Source: Salinibacterium sp. SWN167 (GTDB taxonomy: Bacteria; Actinomycetota; Actinomycetes; Actinomycetales; Microbacteriaceae). From it: a stretch of DNA of 64,000 nt. Of the stretch, positions 42,989 to 52,512 are shown one piece after another. The translations under genes were made by a program, and so were the position numbers. The stretch is from the NCBI RefSeq assembly GCF_015864665.1, contig NZ_JADYWU010000001.1, forward strand, positions 1,798,001 to 1,862,000, read 5' to 3'. The notes beneath the pieces were generated by a model, which did not search any database, had not been told where the DNA came from, and saw only the letters and a list, made by a program, of their open reading frames with translations. How positions within the stretch are numbered: the first letter of the stretch is position 1; each line of letters begins with the position of its first letter.

Positions 42989-43927
42989 ATGCCGGATAGT
43001 CCCCTGTCAGCAAGCGCGTACGAGGTGCTTGGTGTTGAGGCGTCGGCATCGGAGCCTGAGCTGAAGAAAGCATTTCGGCGGGCACTAAGGGAGACGCATC
43101 CCGACACCGGGGGTGACCCCACTCGTTTTGCTGCCGTTCAGGATGCCTGGGAGCGTGTCGGAACGCCAGAGAAGCGTCGAAGCTACGATGCCGGTTCTGC
43201 TTCGCACTCGCGCTCTGCTTCAGGGAATTCCTCATCGTTCTCGTCGCGCGGCTCAGCGCCATCCCGAGAGGACTCTCGCCCGCGCGCCCGCACCCACGGT
43301 CACCCAGGAGGCTGGCGCCGAGAACGCTTCCTCGCCGGCATGCGTGAATGGGCAGGCCGGGGCGTCTCACTTGATGACCCGTACGATCCCGCACTCGTGC
43401 GGAGCGCTCCGCGAGAGATTCGCCGAACTCTTGCCGATGCCCTTGCCGAAGAAGCCACCGCGCGAACGGTGAGTGCTCTCGGAATTGGCTTCACCATTTG
43501 GCACGATGTCTCGACCGGCCCACCCGAGCGCAAGATTGATCACGTTGTGCTTGGCCCGACCGGTCTCTACGCGATCCTCTCCGAAGACTTCGGTGGGCCG
43601 GTGAAAGTGCGGCGCGGTGAACTCATCGGGCCAGCCGTTCAGCCAGAGAAACCCATGCACGAACTTGCCTCGCGCGCGAAAACCCTCAGTCGGCAGCTGA
43701 AAGTGAATTTCACGTGCTTCGTGATCGTGGTGCCCGATGACGCACTCGCTCAGCCCCAAGAGTCACTCGGCACCGTCAAGGGGCAACCCGCTGTTGTCGT
43801 GCGTCAGAGTGTGCTCGCCCATCTGCTTCGCACGGGCCCCGAGTCCACCCGCGGGCGCCAAATTGGCGGCAACGAACTCTTTGACGTTCGTACTCGACTG
43901 TCGAACGGCATCCGCTTCGTCGAATAG
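42989..43927 (+). CDS. J-domain protein with C-terminal NERD-like domain
   Basis: Protein of 312 aa. Residues 1-70 are a J domain with the HPD motif in RRALRETHPDTGG. A Ser/Arg-rich linker (about 72-115) follows. The C-terminal 170 residues resemble the nuclease-related NERD domain (KIDHVVLGPTGLYAI), but the expected catalytic E/D-x-K reads AILSEDFGG, so nuclease activity is doubtful. A J-domain would recruit DnaK (Hsp70). ATG 42989 follows GAAAGTGAG. No dnaK or grpE is nearby. Confidence 0.8.
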   Translation: MPDSPLSASAYEVLGVEASASEPELKKAFRRALRETHPDTGGDPTRFAAVQDAWERVGTPEKRRSYDAGSASHSRSASGNSSSFSSRGSAPSREDSRPRARTHGHPGGWRRERFLAGMREWAGRGVSLDDPYDPALVRSAPREIRRTLADALAEEATARTVSALGIGFTIWHDVSTGPPERKIDHVVLGPTGLYAILSEDFGGPVKVRRGELIGPAVQPEKPMHELASRAKTLSRQLKVNFTCFVIVVPDDALAQPQESLGTVKGQPAVVVRQSVLAHLLRTGPESTRGRQIGGNELFDVRTRLSNGIRFVE

Positions 43928-44016
43928 CGAACTACTAGGTCAGTGTTTCACTGGCCGACACCGAGCGTTCACCCACCGCAGCAGTTGCACGCCGCTGACA
44001 GCATTCACCACGGGAG

Positions 44017-44022
44017 TAGGGT
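44017..44022 (+). promoter_or_regulatory. -10 hexamer TAGGGT of a leaderless promoter (APC permease)
   Basis: TAGGGT, six bases, then GTG 44029; no Shine-Dalgarno. Confidence 0.5.
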
Positions 44023-44028
44023 GAAGTT

Positions 44029-45297
44029 GTGAACACAAACGCCACGCTTGCTCGGCGATTGACCACAGCCGATGCGACGGTCATCGGTCTGGGCTCGATG
44101 ATCGGCGCCGGTGTATTTGCTGCGTTTGTTCCCGCAGCTCAGGCAGCCGGTGCCGGGCTTCTGATCGGTCTGGGTATCGCAGCAATAGTCGCTTGGTTCA
44201 ATGCGGCAGCAAGCGCGCAGCTGGCTGCCGTGTATCCCGTGGCTGGCGGCACCTACGTGTACGGGCGTGAGCGCCTTGGACCGTGGTGGGGTTACCTGGC
44301 GGGCTGGTCATTTCTTGTGGGAAAGACGGCCAGCTGTGCCGCTATGGCTCTCGTTTTCGCCGCCTACGTTGCCCCGGCTGGCTGGGAGAAGCCCGTCGCG
44401 GTTCTCGGCGTCGTCGCCCTCACTGCGGTGAACCTACTCGGTGTCACCCGCACCGCAGCGGCGACCAAGCTAATCGTGACCTTCGTGCTCGTGGTACTTG
44501 TGGGAGTACTGATCGCTGTCGCCGCCTCACCCGTGGTGCAGCCGGTGCAAATCTCGTTTGCTCACAGTATGGATGCGTACGGCATACTTCAGTCAGCCGG
44601 TATCCTCTTCTTTGCCTTCGCTGGCTACGCCCGAATTGCCACGCTCGGCGAAGAAGTCTCCAATCCGAGTCGCGCTATTCCGCAGGCCATCATGATCGCC
44701 TTGGCAATCACAGCAGGGCTTTACCTGATGTTGGCGATCACGATGCTGTCAGTGCTCGGTCCCAATTCTTTGGCGGCTTCTCAAGCGCCAATCGCAGATC
44801 TTCTTATCGCCTCCGGATGGGGGCGGGCCACCGGCCTCATCTCGCTCACCGCGGGTGTGGCCGCGTTAGGAGCCCTGCTCGCGTTGATGGCTGGGATCGG
44901 CCGCACTACCCTCGCGATGGCGCGCAACTCTGATCTTCCGCGGTGGCTCAACGCCGTGCATCCACGCTTCAGGGTGCCTCACCGGGCGGAGTTAGCTCTC
45001 TTGGGTGTGGTGATCGCTGTTGTGCTCGTCGCGGATCTTCGCGGCGCGATCGCCTTTTCGTCCTTCGGCGTTCTGCTCTACTACTTTGTGGCCAACCTCG
45101 CCGCATTTTCACAGCCTGGGATACAGCGTCGTATTCCGCGGGCTATCAATGTTCTTGGGGCACTCGCGTGCCTCGTTTTGGTCGTCACGGTTCCCGTTGC
45201 TGGTCTCGTGGTTGGAGTAATAGTCCTTATTATGGGGATTCCTGTACGTTTGCTCTCCAATCGCCAATCTCGCAGACTTTCTGACCATGACGCATAG
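44029..45297 (+). CDS. APC family amino acid permease
   Basis: Secondary amino acid transporter of 422 aa with about 12 transmembrane helices. The family signature GLGSMIGAGVF lies in helix 1, and AGYARIATLGEEVSNPSRAI is the typical intracellular loop after helix 6. Ends in a short charged tail. Substrate unknown. Confidence 0.92.
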   Translation: MNTNATLARRLTTADATVIGLGSMIGAGVFAAFVPAAQAAGAGLLIGLGIAAIVAWFNAAASAQLAAVYPVAGGTYVYGRERLGPWWGYLAGWSFLVGKTASCAAMALVFAAYVAPAGWEKPVAVLGVVALTAVNLLGVTRTAAATKLIVTFVLVVLVGVLIAVAASPVVQPVQISFAHSMDAYGILQSAGILFFAFAGYARIATLGEEVSNPSRAIPQAIMIALAITAGLYLMLAITMLSVLGPNSLAASQAPIADLLIASGWGRATGLISLTAGVAALGALLALMAGIGRTTLAMARNSDLPRWLNAVHPRFRVPHRAELALLGVVIAVVLVADLRGAIAFSSFGVLLYYFVANLAAFSQPGIQRRIPRAINVLGALACLVLVVTVPVAGLVVGVIVLIMGIPVRLLSNRQSRRLSDHDA

Positions 45298-45332
45298 GCT
45301 GGTTCTCTCTTAAGAAAGAGGTAAATAGGTTC

Positions 45333-46052
45333 GTGATTCGCGTAATTAGCTACAACCTTCGCAAGCACAAGGCCGCCATCGAACTTGATGCGCTCGCTCA
45401 AACCCCTGATCTCGATGTGCTGTGCCTTCAAGAGGTCATCTCTTCTCAGCTGCCCACCGAAATTGGGGGACTGCATTTAGCAGACTCCACCAAGAACAAT
45501 CGGCTCGGCCTTGCTGTCTACTACCGCCGTGATCGCTACGAGCACCGCGCTAGCCAATCGTTCGAGCTCAAGAAATCGATGCACGACCGCATCTTTACTC
45601 CTACTACTGAGCGCCTAGTAGGCACTCACCTTGTCGATCGCAAGACGAACGAAGACATGATCGTGGCTTCGTTTCACGCGGCTCCGTTGACCGCGCTCAA
45701 CTCACTTCGCCGCAACCAGATCAAGGCTGCGCACGAAATGCTTCACACCCTCGGGTCAGGCTCGCCCATCCTCATGGTCGGCGACTACAACTACCCGATG
45801 TTCAAAGACGGTCTCACACAGCGCGTCAAGCAGACAGGGTACGACCTGTCGTTGAGCGACCGCACCACGTACACGAACTATAAGTTTTTCCGCGGACACT
45901 TCGACTTCGTCACGTCGCAGGGGTTCACGATCGAGGGCGTTGAGACCCTGCGACGGGGAGTTTCCGATCACTTGCCCATCTTGGTCACCGCGTCATACGG
46001 CACCGAGAGTAAGCACCGGTCAACGATGTCGGCTGAGCCGCTCGCGAGCTAA
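45333..46052 (+). CDS. Endonuclease/exonuclease/phosphatase family protein
   Basis: Metal-dependent phosphoesterase fold, 239 aa. Motifs: VISYNLRKH (Asn), LCLQEV (Glu), VASFHAAPL, MVGDYNYP (Asp, Asn) and GVSDHLPILV (Asp, His), i.e. a complete active site. Substrate could be DNA, a sphingomyelin-like lipid or a phosphorylated small molecule. The start is GTG 45333. No signal peptide. It is convergent with the SulP gene. Confidence 0.9.
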   Translation: MIRVISYNLRKHKAAIELDALAQTPDLDVLCLQEVISSQLPTEIGGLHLADSTKNNRLGLAVYYRRDRYEHRASQSFELKKSMHDRIFTPTTERLVGTHLVDRKTNEDMIVASFHAAPLTALNSLRRNQIKAAHEMLHTLGSGSPILMVGDYNYPMFKDGLTQRVKQTGYDLSLSDRTTYTNYKFFRGHFDFVTSQGFTIEGVETLRRGVSDHLPILVTASYGTESKHRSTMSAEPLAS

Positions 46053-46073
46053 CCCGCTACACAAGCGGAGATA

Positions 46074-46115
46074 CGATGAGGGCCCGTTACGCCATGGCGT
46101 AACGGGCCCTCATCG
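46074..46115. terminator. Bidirectional terminator, 42-bp palindrome
   Basis: Perfect 42-bp inverted repeat centred on the CATG at 46093-46096, between convergent genes. It can form a 19-bp stem on either strand; no T-run on either side. Confidence 0.75.
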
Positions 46116-46132
46116 CACTCAGCGCGTTTTCG

Positions 46133-47596
46133 CTAGCCTTCTTCGCCGAAGTTCCCGGCGAGACGCTCGTGCATGTACTGGCTGGCCTCGTTCATACCGA
46201 CAAGAACGACCCGCTTGTCCAGACGCTCGTACTTCGTCGTAATGGCATCCAGGGCCGCTACCGTCGAAGCATCCCAAATGTGGGAGTTTGACATGTCGAT
46301 GATGATGCGGTCGGGGTCATCCGTGTACTCAAACTGCGTGGTCAGGTCGTTGCTCGACGCGAAGAAAAGCTCCCCGTTGACACGGTAGTAAGCGGTGGGC
46401 ACTGCCTCATCTTCGGGCAGTGTGCGCTCCACCGTTGCGAAGTGCGCGACTCGACGCGCGAAGGCGACCATCGCGACGATCACGCCGACGAGCACACCGA
46501 TCGCGAGGTTCTCGGTTCCGACAACAACTGCAACGGTGGCCACCATGACGGTGGTCTCGCTCTTGGGCATGCGCTTGAGCGTCGACCAGCGGATGCTGTG
46601 CCAGTTGAAGGTCGAGATCGCGACGATGATCATGACGGCCACGAGCGCGGCCATCGGGATGATCGCGACAACGTCGCCCAAAACCACGACGAGGATGAGC
46701 AGGAAGATTCCCGCGAGGAAGGTCGAGATTCGAGTGCGAGCGCCCGAGGCCTTCACGTTGATCATGGTCTGGCCGATCATTGCGCAGCCACCCATTCCGC
46801 CAAACAGTCCAGAGAGCACATTGGCAACGCCCTGACCCCAGGCTTCGCGTGTCTTGCGTGAGTGGGTGTCAGTGATGTCGTCGACGAGTTTCGCAGTGAG
46901 CAGCGACTCAAGGAGTCCGACGAGAGCCATGGCGATCGCGAACGGGCCAATAATCTGGAGAGTCTCCAGAGTCAGGGGAACGTTCGGGATGAAGAGCTCA
47001 GGAAGGCTGCGGGGGAGTTCGCCCTGATCGCCAACCGTGGGCACTGAAATCGCCATCGTGACGGTGATGACGGTCAGCAGCACGATAGCTACGAGAGGAG
47101 CGGGGATCACCTTAGTGAACCGCGGCATCAGCACCATGATGATTAGCCCGGCGCCTACCAGCGGGTAGACCATCCACGGCACGTGGAAGAGGTGCTCAAG
47201 TTGCGCCATGAAAATCAAGATCGCCAGCGAGTTCACGAAGCCGAGCATGACGCTGCGCGGAATAAAGCGCATGAGCTTGGCCACACCAATCACGCCGAGG
47301 AACACTTGCAGTAGCCCGCCAAGGATTACGGTCGCAATGAGGTAGTCCATGCCGTATTCACGGGCAACGGGGGCGATGACGAGTGCAATCGCTCCGGTAG
47401 CCGCCGTGATCATCGCGGGGCGCCCGCCGAGGAAGGCGATTGAGACTGCCATCACGAACGATGAGAAGAGCCCGACTCGCGGATCGACTCCGGCAATGAT
47501 CGAGAACGAGATTGCCTCGGGGATCAATGCGAGAGCCACGACCAAGCCGGCCAAAACCTCTCTGGTGAGGATGCGCGGCGTGCGCAACGCCGTCAT
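46133..47596 (-). CDS. SulP (SLC26) family inorganic anion transporter with STAS domain
   Basis: Membrane transporter, about 487 aa from ATG 47596, for sulfate, bicarbonate or another anion. It has around 12 helices: [20 protein letters not shown] begins the transport domain, and [20 protein letters not shown] is the SulP signature region. A C-terminal STAS domain follows ([20 protein letters not shown]). The start is uncertain: no Shine-Dalgarno precedes 47596, whereas GCAGGAG occurs about 75 nt further upstream with only ATC or ATT codons suitably placed. The frame is open to 47725. Confidence 0.85.
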   Translation of the reverse strand: MTALRTPRILTREVLAGLVVALALIPEAISFSIIAGVDPRVGLFSSFVMAVSIAFLGGRPAMITAATGAIALVIAPVAREYGMDYLIATVILGGLLQVFLGVIGVAKLMRFIPRSVMLGFVNSLAILIFMAQLEHLFHVPWMVYPLVGAGLIIMVLMPRFTKVIPAPLVAIVLLTVITVTMAISVPTVGDQGELPRSLPELFIPNVPLTLETLQIIGPFAIAMALVGLLESLLTAKLVDDITDTHSRKTREAWGQGVANVLSGLFGGMGGCAMIGQTMINVKASGARTRISTFLAGIFLLILVVVLGDVVAIIPMAALVAVMIIVAISTFNWHSIRWSTLKRMPKSETTVMVATVAVVVGTENLAIGVLVGVIVAMVAFARRVAHFATVERTLPEDEAVPTAYYRVNGELFFASSNDLTTQFEYTDDPDRIIIDMSNSHIWDASTVAALDAITTKYERLDKRVVLVGMNEASQYMHERLAGNFGEEG

Positions 47597-47890
47597 TACT
47601 GACGGTTCGGCGCGATACCGGTTTGATTTGGGGGCTTGGGCAATGGCGATGAGATTCTCCTGCGGACTGTGCCACGCGGCCGCGTGGCGGTGAAAAGAGT
47701 GAGGAGCCTGAGTGCATGTGTGCACGGCTCATAGCCTGCGACAGTGCTGGCAATAGACCAAAGATGATCTGGTCACACGAGAACGGACGACAGTAGGTGT
47801 GTCTGAGTCCTCGTCCACGATAGCCGATCATGCAGATTCATGGGCGACTCTCAGACTGCGTGGCGCCGTCGTGGCTCCGTCGTGGCTCCG
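47597..47890. other. Intergenic stretch upstream of the SulP gene
   Basis: The 294 bp between the SulP gene (if it starts at 47596) and the AarF-like gene. It includes an open leftward frame to 47725, a ribosome-site-like GCAGGAG near 47668, and an 11-bp tandem repeat at 47868-47889. The SulP promoter must lie here; no clear -10/-35 pair stood out. Confidence 0.45.
47868..47889. repeat. 11-bp tandem duplication
   Basis: GTCGTGGCTCC occurs at 47868-47878 and directly again at 47879-47889, just outside the stop of the AarF-like gene. Confidence 0.85.
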
Positions 47891-49594
47891 TTAGAACAGT
47901 CGGTTGCGGTTCACCACGCCCGCAAACAACACGTGCACCAAGGGGAGTGCCGATCCGATGATAAGCACGAGGCCGATGGTCGGATCCGTGTCCCGCACCA
48001 GAATTCCCCCGACAAGCAGGGCCGTAAAGAGCACCGCGGAGATCAGGCGGCGCACCAGAAGTTCAATCATACGAAGGCGCTTATCTGCACCTGGCGTTTC
48101 GACAGCGAGCTGACCGCGTTGCATGAGAGTTGCAACGCTCTCGAGTTGCTGCGGAAGCCGCAGAATCAAGCCGGCGGATGACAGAGCTTGTTTTGCGAGC
48201 TCTTTCACGGTTCCGCCGCCTTCGTCGCGGGCTAGTCTCGCGGCAAAGGGCTCGATGGCAGTCCAGACGTTGTAGCTGGAATTCAAGTCGCTGGCGACTC
48301 CGGAGGTGACCGAGATGGCGCGGATAATCAGCAAAAAGTTTTCGGGCAGTTGAAACGGCATCGTGCGGACGACTTCACTGAACTCATTGCCAAAGGCGCG
48401 GAACTCCTGGGGGTCTACCTGTTGGAGTTCGCTGAAGCCCATACCGCCGAAGCGATCGAACAGTTCCCCCAAGGCGCGCTCGAGCGGCGCGCTTTCAGCG
48501 CTACGGAGCAGGATGCCCATATCCCGCACGCTCGCGACAAGGCCCGGAGCATCCCTCGCCGCTGCGGCAATGATGAGGCGCTGAAGACCACGGCTGAGAT
48601 TTTCAGGAACGTCGCCCATCATCCCGAAGTCAATAAAGGTCAGTGTCCACTCGGGCGTGGATTGGTCGGCGCGGTCAGGATCCGCCGGCGTCACGAAGAT
48701 GTTTCCCGGATGCGGGTCGGCGTGGAAGAACCGGTGCATGAAGAGCTGCTCAAACATCGCGCGCGACAACTCGTCGGCGACTTCGGCGGGGTCGATTCCG
48801 GCCGCGACCAGCTTCGCGTGGTCGTTGATCTTGATAGCGGTCGCGTCGGCAAGAGTCAGAATGCGGCGCGTCGAGCGCTCCCAGACGACCTCGGGAGCGT
48901 CTATGCGGGGGTCATCAGCGAAGTTTTCAGCGAAGCGTTCCGCGTTGCTTCCCTCGTTGAGGTAGTCGATCTCGCGCAGGCTAATGATTGCGAATTCTTC
49001 GAGAAGTGCCGGCAAGTCGACGCGTCGTGAGATGAAGCGAACCCGGTTAAGCCAACTCGCGACACGACGCAGAGCTGCGAGGTCGACGGTGATGATGTCG
49101 GCGATGCCTGGCCGCTGAACCTTCACAACAACAGCGGAGAATCCAACATCCACCGCATCATTGGCTGTCAGTCGTGCGCGGTGTACTTGACCGAAGGATG
49201 CCGCGGCAACGGGATTTGGGTCGAAGTACTCATACGCACGCTCAAGGGGCATGCCGAGTTCTCTCTCGACGCTTTCGCGAATGAGGGTGAAGTCGACTGC
49301 GGGCACCTCATCCTGCAGTCCTTCAAGTTCTCGAGTGATTTCGCTCGGCAGCACGTCAAGGCGGGACGACATGAATTGCCCAACCTTGATCATGAGCCCG
49401 CCAAGATCAACGGCAAGACCGTGAAAACTGCGAGCGATGCGCGCTGCTCGCACGAGCCGACGTCGAGCAGCAACACGTTCGAGCCCGAAGCGGGGCAGAA
49501 CAAGTTCGAACCACCATTCGAGGACCATGTACCGGGCAGCAAAACGCAGGATCCGACGGTAGCGGGCGCGCAGCTGTCGAGTGTCGGTCATCAA
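47891..49594 (-). CDS. ABC1/AarF/UbiB-family atypical kinase
   Basis: UbiB-like membrane-associated protein of 567 aa, a family linked to isoprenoid quinone or lipid handling. The signature LMIKVGQFMSSR (KxGQ), the Ala-rich nucleotide loop VAAASFGQVHRA, HADPHPGNIFV and DFGMMG are all present, as in ABC1 kinases. Two C-terminal hydrophobic segments (about residues 510-530 and 535-560) anchor it. It lies 34 bp downstream of padR on the same strand, so the regulator may control it. Quinone-linked role is family knowledge, not shown here. Confidence 0.9.
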   Translation of the reverse strand: MMTDTRQLRARYRRILRFAARYMVLEWWFELVLPRFGLERVAARRRLVRAARIARSFHGLAVDLGGLMIKVGQFMSSRLDVLPSEITRELEGLQDEVPAVDFTLIRESVERELGMPLERAYEYFDPNPVAAASFGQVHRARLTANDAVDVGFSAVVVKVQRPGIADIITVDLAALRRVASWLNRVRFISRRVDLPALLEEFAIISLREIDYLNEGSNAERFAENFADDPRIDAPEVVWERSTRRILTLADATAIKINDHAKLVAAGIDPAEVADELSRAMFEQLFMHRFFHADPHPGNIFVTPADPDRADQSTPEWTLTFIDFGMMGDVPENLSRGLQRLIIAAAARDAPGLVASVRDMGILLRSAESAPLERALGELFDRFGGMGFSELQQVDPQEFRAFGNEFSEVVRTMPFQLPENFLLIIRAISVTSGVASDLNSSYNVWTAIEPFAARLARDEGGGTVKELAKQALSSAGLILRLPQQLESVATLMQRGQLAVETPGADKRLRMIELLVRRLISAVLFTALLVGGILVRDTDPTIGLVLIIGSALPLVHVLFAGVVNRNRLF

Positions 49595-49628
49595 ATCTCC
49601 CTAGTGCCGACGTGGCCGGCTTGTCCGC

Positions 49629-50195
49629 TCAGTCTTGGGCGAGGATGACGTAAAGCTTACGACGCGCATCATCGATGACGCTGATGGCTTCCTCTACCTG
49701 TTCTGGGTTTCCGGTACGCATCAGCGGCACGACTGCTTCCGCCAGTTTTGCGGCAGCGTGGGGGAGCGCGGTCGGGCGTGACGAGTCTTTTGCTTCGGAA
49801 TTCTCCCACGGTGCAGGGCGACCAGCTTTGGCTTCGTCGTGACCCTTTTCAGTGAGCGTGTAAGTTTTCTTGCCGTCGGCTTCGTGAGCTTCGATGAGCC
49901 CTTCGTCGGCGAGCAACTGAAGGGTGGGGTAAACGGAACCGGGGCTGGGCTTCCACGCGCCGTTACTGCGCTTGTCGATTTCTCGAATGATTTGGTAGCC
50001 GTGCATCGATTCCTCAGCGAGAAGGGAAAGGATGGCGACGCGAACGTCTCCGCGGCCCATACGGGGAACTACGCGACGTTCGAATTCTGAGCGCACGTTG
50101 TCGAGCGCATCCCAGAGACCTTTTCCTGCGTGGTCGAACGCGTCTGCGAACGGGCGTCGAGAATCTCGGCCACTTGTTCCGAATGAGTTATTCAT
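49629..50195 (-). CDS. PadR family transcriptional regulator
   Basis: Repressor-type regulator of 188 aa. The winged-helix region is VRVAILSLLAEESMHGYQI and GSVYPTLQLLADEGLIE, both hallmark PadR segments. It carries an N-terminal extension of about 45 residues and a C-terminal helical dimerisation region (KLAEAVVPLMRTGNPEQVEEA). GGAGGATC precedes the ATG. An inverted repeat 50 bp upstream may be its own operator. Ligand unknown. Confidence 0.92.
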   Translation of the reverse strand: MNNSFGTSGRDSRRPFADAFDHAGKGLWDALDNVRSEFERRVVPRMGRGDVRVAILSLLAEESMHGYQIIREIDKRSNGAWKPSPGSVYPTLQLLADEGLIEAHEADGKKTYTLTEKGHDEAKAGRPAPWENSEAKDSSRPTALPHAAAKLAEAVVPLMRTGNPEQVEEAISVIDDARRKLYVILAQD

Positions 50196-50246
50196 GCTGA
50201 TCCTCCAGTCGGTGGATGCGGGGCACGAGCGGCCTCGCCGATACTC

Positions 50247-50260
50247 AACGATACATCGTT
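50247..50260. promoter_or_regulatory. Inverted repeat, candidate PadR operator
   Basis: AACGAT-AC-ATCGTT is a perfect 6-bp inverted repeat 51 bp upstream of padR and about 110 bp upstream of the divergent pyruvate oxidase gene. PadR proteins commonly bind such sites and repress themselves and neighbours. Assignment is inference. Confidence 0.5.
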
Positions 50261-50370
50261 AGAATCTTGTCGTCAGGAATTTCAGCTAACCCGCAGCAAC
50301 CAGATCACCGCGCAACGACGAAGGAACCAGTTCGCTGTATTCGTGCAGACTGGGGGAGTTAACTGGGGTC

Positions 50371-52131
50371 ATGGCAGCTACCGTCTCAGATCAACTCATC
50401 GGCCAACTACAACACGCAGGCGTCAGGCGCATTTACGGGATTGCGGGTGACAGCCTCAACCCCATCGTTGACGCCGTGAGACGCACCGGAGGATCCGCCA
50501 AAGGCGGCATCGACTGGATTCATGTGCGCAACGAAGAGGCCGCCGCGTTCGCCGCCAGCGCCGAAGCACAATTGACTGGTGAACTTGCAGTCTGCGCTGG
50601 CAGCTGTGGACCAGGCAACCTTCACCTCATTAATGGGCTTTTTGATGCGCACCGCAGCGGCGCCCCGGTGCTCGCCATCGCAAGCCAGATTCCCTCGACT
50701 GAAATCGGCAGCGAATACTTCCAAGAAACCCATCCCGATCGTCTCTTCGTTGAGTGCTCGAATTACCGCGAACTGATTTCCACCGCCGCACAAGCGCCCA
50801 GAGTCGTGAACTCCGCGCTTCGGCACTCGATCAGCCTGGGCGGAGTTTCCGTCATCACGCTTCCCGGAGACATTGCCGGGCTCGACGCTGTGGGCAACGC
50901 ACCACAGTTGGCTCGCCCTGGGATTCCGGTCTTGGCCCCGGCAGCTACCGATGTGGCAGCCCTCGCTGAGGCCATCAACTCATCCGAACGGGTCGCGATC
51001 TTCGCCGGAGCAGGAGTGGAAGGTGCCCACGATGAGGTCGTTGCGTTCGCCGATCTGCTTGCCGCTCCGATCGGCCACACACTCCGCGGCAAAGAGTGGA
51101 TTCAGTACGACAACCCGTTCGACGTCGGGATGACGGGGATGTTGGGCTACGGCGCCGCACACGATGGCATCCACGATGCCGATCTCCTCATCTTGCTCGG
51201 CACCGACTTCCCCTACGAACAATTCTTGCCAGACGGCTCACACGAAAGAATCGCCCAAATCGACACGAAGGCAGAGCGCTTAGGACGACGCACCAACGTT
51301 GAGATCCCTGTTCACGGCGACGTGGCAGCCACTATCGCCGCAGTGACACCGCTGATCACGAACCGCACCAACAGGAGCTTTCTGGAGAAGACTCTCAAAC
51401 GTCATCACCGCCTGCTGAATAGCGTGGTTGACGCCTATGCCAAGAATGTCGACAAGAAAATCCCGATTCATCCTGAATTCGCCGCATCACTGCTTGACGA
51501 TCTCGCTAGTGACAACGCGATCTTCACAGCTGACACGGGTATGTGCAACGTGTGGCAGGCCCGCTATATCAACCCCAATGGCCAGCGCCGCCTCATTGGC
51601 TCGTTTCTTCATGGCTCAATGGCTAACGCACTCCCACAGGCCATAGGCGCCCAAACGAGTCATCCTGACCGGCAGGTGATCGCCATGTGCGGCGACGGTG
51701 GACTGTCGATGTTGATGGGCGAATTGATCACCGTCGCCGCGAACAAGCTCCCCGTAAAAATCGTCGTCTTCAATAACTCAACCCTGGGCATGGTCAAGGT
51801 TGAGATGCTTGTTGACGGATTTCCCGACTTCGGGGTGGACGTTCCATCCGTTGACTTCGCGGCCGTAGCGAACGCGCTCGGAATCTTTGGGCAACGGGTA
51901 GACAAGCCCACCGACATCCACTCGGCGCTTGAAGCGGCGCTCGCCCACGATGGGCCAGCGCTTGTCGATCTCGTCACCGATCCGCTTGCGCTGTCACTAC
52001 CGCCAACCATTACCGGAGAAATGGCCCGCGGTTTCGCACTCGCAATGTCAAAAGTGGTCATGAACGGGGGAGCAGGCGAAGCTGTAAAGCTTGCGAAAAG
52101 CAACATTCGGTTACTCCCGGGCGCCCTGTAG
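50371..52131 (+). CDS. poxB: Pyruvate oxidase / quinone-dependent pyruvate dehydrogenase (PoxB-type)
   Basis: TPP- and FAD-dependent enzyme of 586 aa that converts pyruvate to acetate and CO2, passing electrons to quinone at the membrane. The TPP Glu is in HVRNEEAAAFAAS, and the TPP-binding motif runs from MCGDGGLSML to VFNNSTLG. The central FAD domain has LLILLGTDFPYEQF. The order, length and SFLHGSMANALPQAIGAQ loop match PoxB/CidC rather than acetolactate synthase. TTAACT lies 6 nt before the ATG. It is divergent from padR. Confidence 0.9.
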   Translation: MAATVSDQLIGQLQHAGVRRIYGIAGDSLNPIVDAVRRTGGSAKGGIDWIHVRNEEAAAFAASAEAQLTGELAVCAGSCGPGNLHLINGLFDAHRSGAPVLAIASQIPSTEIGSEYFQETHPDRLFVECSNYRELISTAAQAPRVVNSALRHSISLGGVSVITLPGDIAGLDAVGNAPQLARPGIPVLAPAATDVAALAEAINSSERVAIFAGAGVEGAHDEVVAFADLLAAPIGHTLRGKEWIQYDNPFDVGMTGMLGYGAAHDGIHDADLLILLGTDFPYEQFLPDGSHERIAQIDTKAERLGRRTNVEIPVHGDVAATIAAVTPLITNRTNRSFLEKTLKRHHRLLNSVVDAYAKNVDKKIPIHPEFAASLLDDLASDNAIFTADTGMCNVWQARYINPNGQRRLIGSFLHGSMANALPQAIGAQTSHPDRQVIAMCGDGGLSMLMGELITVAANKLPVKIVVFNNSTLGMVKVEMLVDGFPDFGVDVPSVDFAAVANALGIFGQRVDKPTDIHSALEAALAHDGPALVDLVTDPLALSLPPTITGEMARGFALAMSKVVMNGGAGEAVKLAKSNIRLLPGAL

Positions 52132-52215
52132 CGCGCAACCCAGAAGACGCCTGCGGGAGTTCACAAGGATTCCTGCAGGCGAGCGTTTTGGCCGCACTAT
52201 CGGCCGAGGGTAAAA

Positions 52216-52253
52216 AAATAGCTCGGATCCATAAACATGGATCCGAGCTATTT
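52216..52253. terminator. Terminator between poxB and tRNA-Leu
   Basis: A 17-bp stem (52216-52232 / 52237-52253) with AAAC loop, an A-run at its left side and TTT at its right. It can serve both poxB and the leftward tRNA-Leu. Confidence 0.8.
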
Positions 52254-52276
52254 CGATGTCTTACGACACCTCGCTG

Positions 52277-52360
52277 TGCGCGAAGGGGGACTTGAACCCC
52301 CACGCCCTTTCGGGCACTAGCACCTCAAGCTAGCGCGTCTACCAATTCCGCCATCCGCGC
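52277..52360 (-). tRNA. tRNA-Leu (GAG)
   Basis: Leftward tRNA of 84 nt. A 7-bp acceptor stem starts GCGCGGA and closes with TTCGCGC plus discriminator A. The anticodon arm CTAGC-TTGAGGT-GCTAG places GAG at positions 34-36. A long variable arm (type II) and the T-loop GTTCAAGTC are present. CCA is not encoded. It is the only tRNA seen in the window, in the 381-bp gap between poxB and the M20 gene. Confidence 0.95.
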
Positions 52361-52500
52361 GCATCTGCGGCGCTACAAGAGCACCGCCGAGATAAGAGAA
52401 TAGCATCCTTTTTGAGCACCACATGACGCATCAAACAACGGCCTTCCTGAGTCCGGTTTCGGGTATGCCGTGGCGTGCAGATATTTACTGGGGAGACGGC

Positions 52501-52506
52501 TAGCGT
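52501..52506 (+). promoter_or_regulatory. -10 hexamer TAGCGT of a leaderless promoter (M20 peptidase)
   Basis: TAGCGT, six bases, then ATG 52513; no Shine-Dalgarno. Confidence 0.5.
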
Positions 52507-52512
52507 GGAGTT

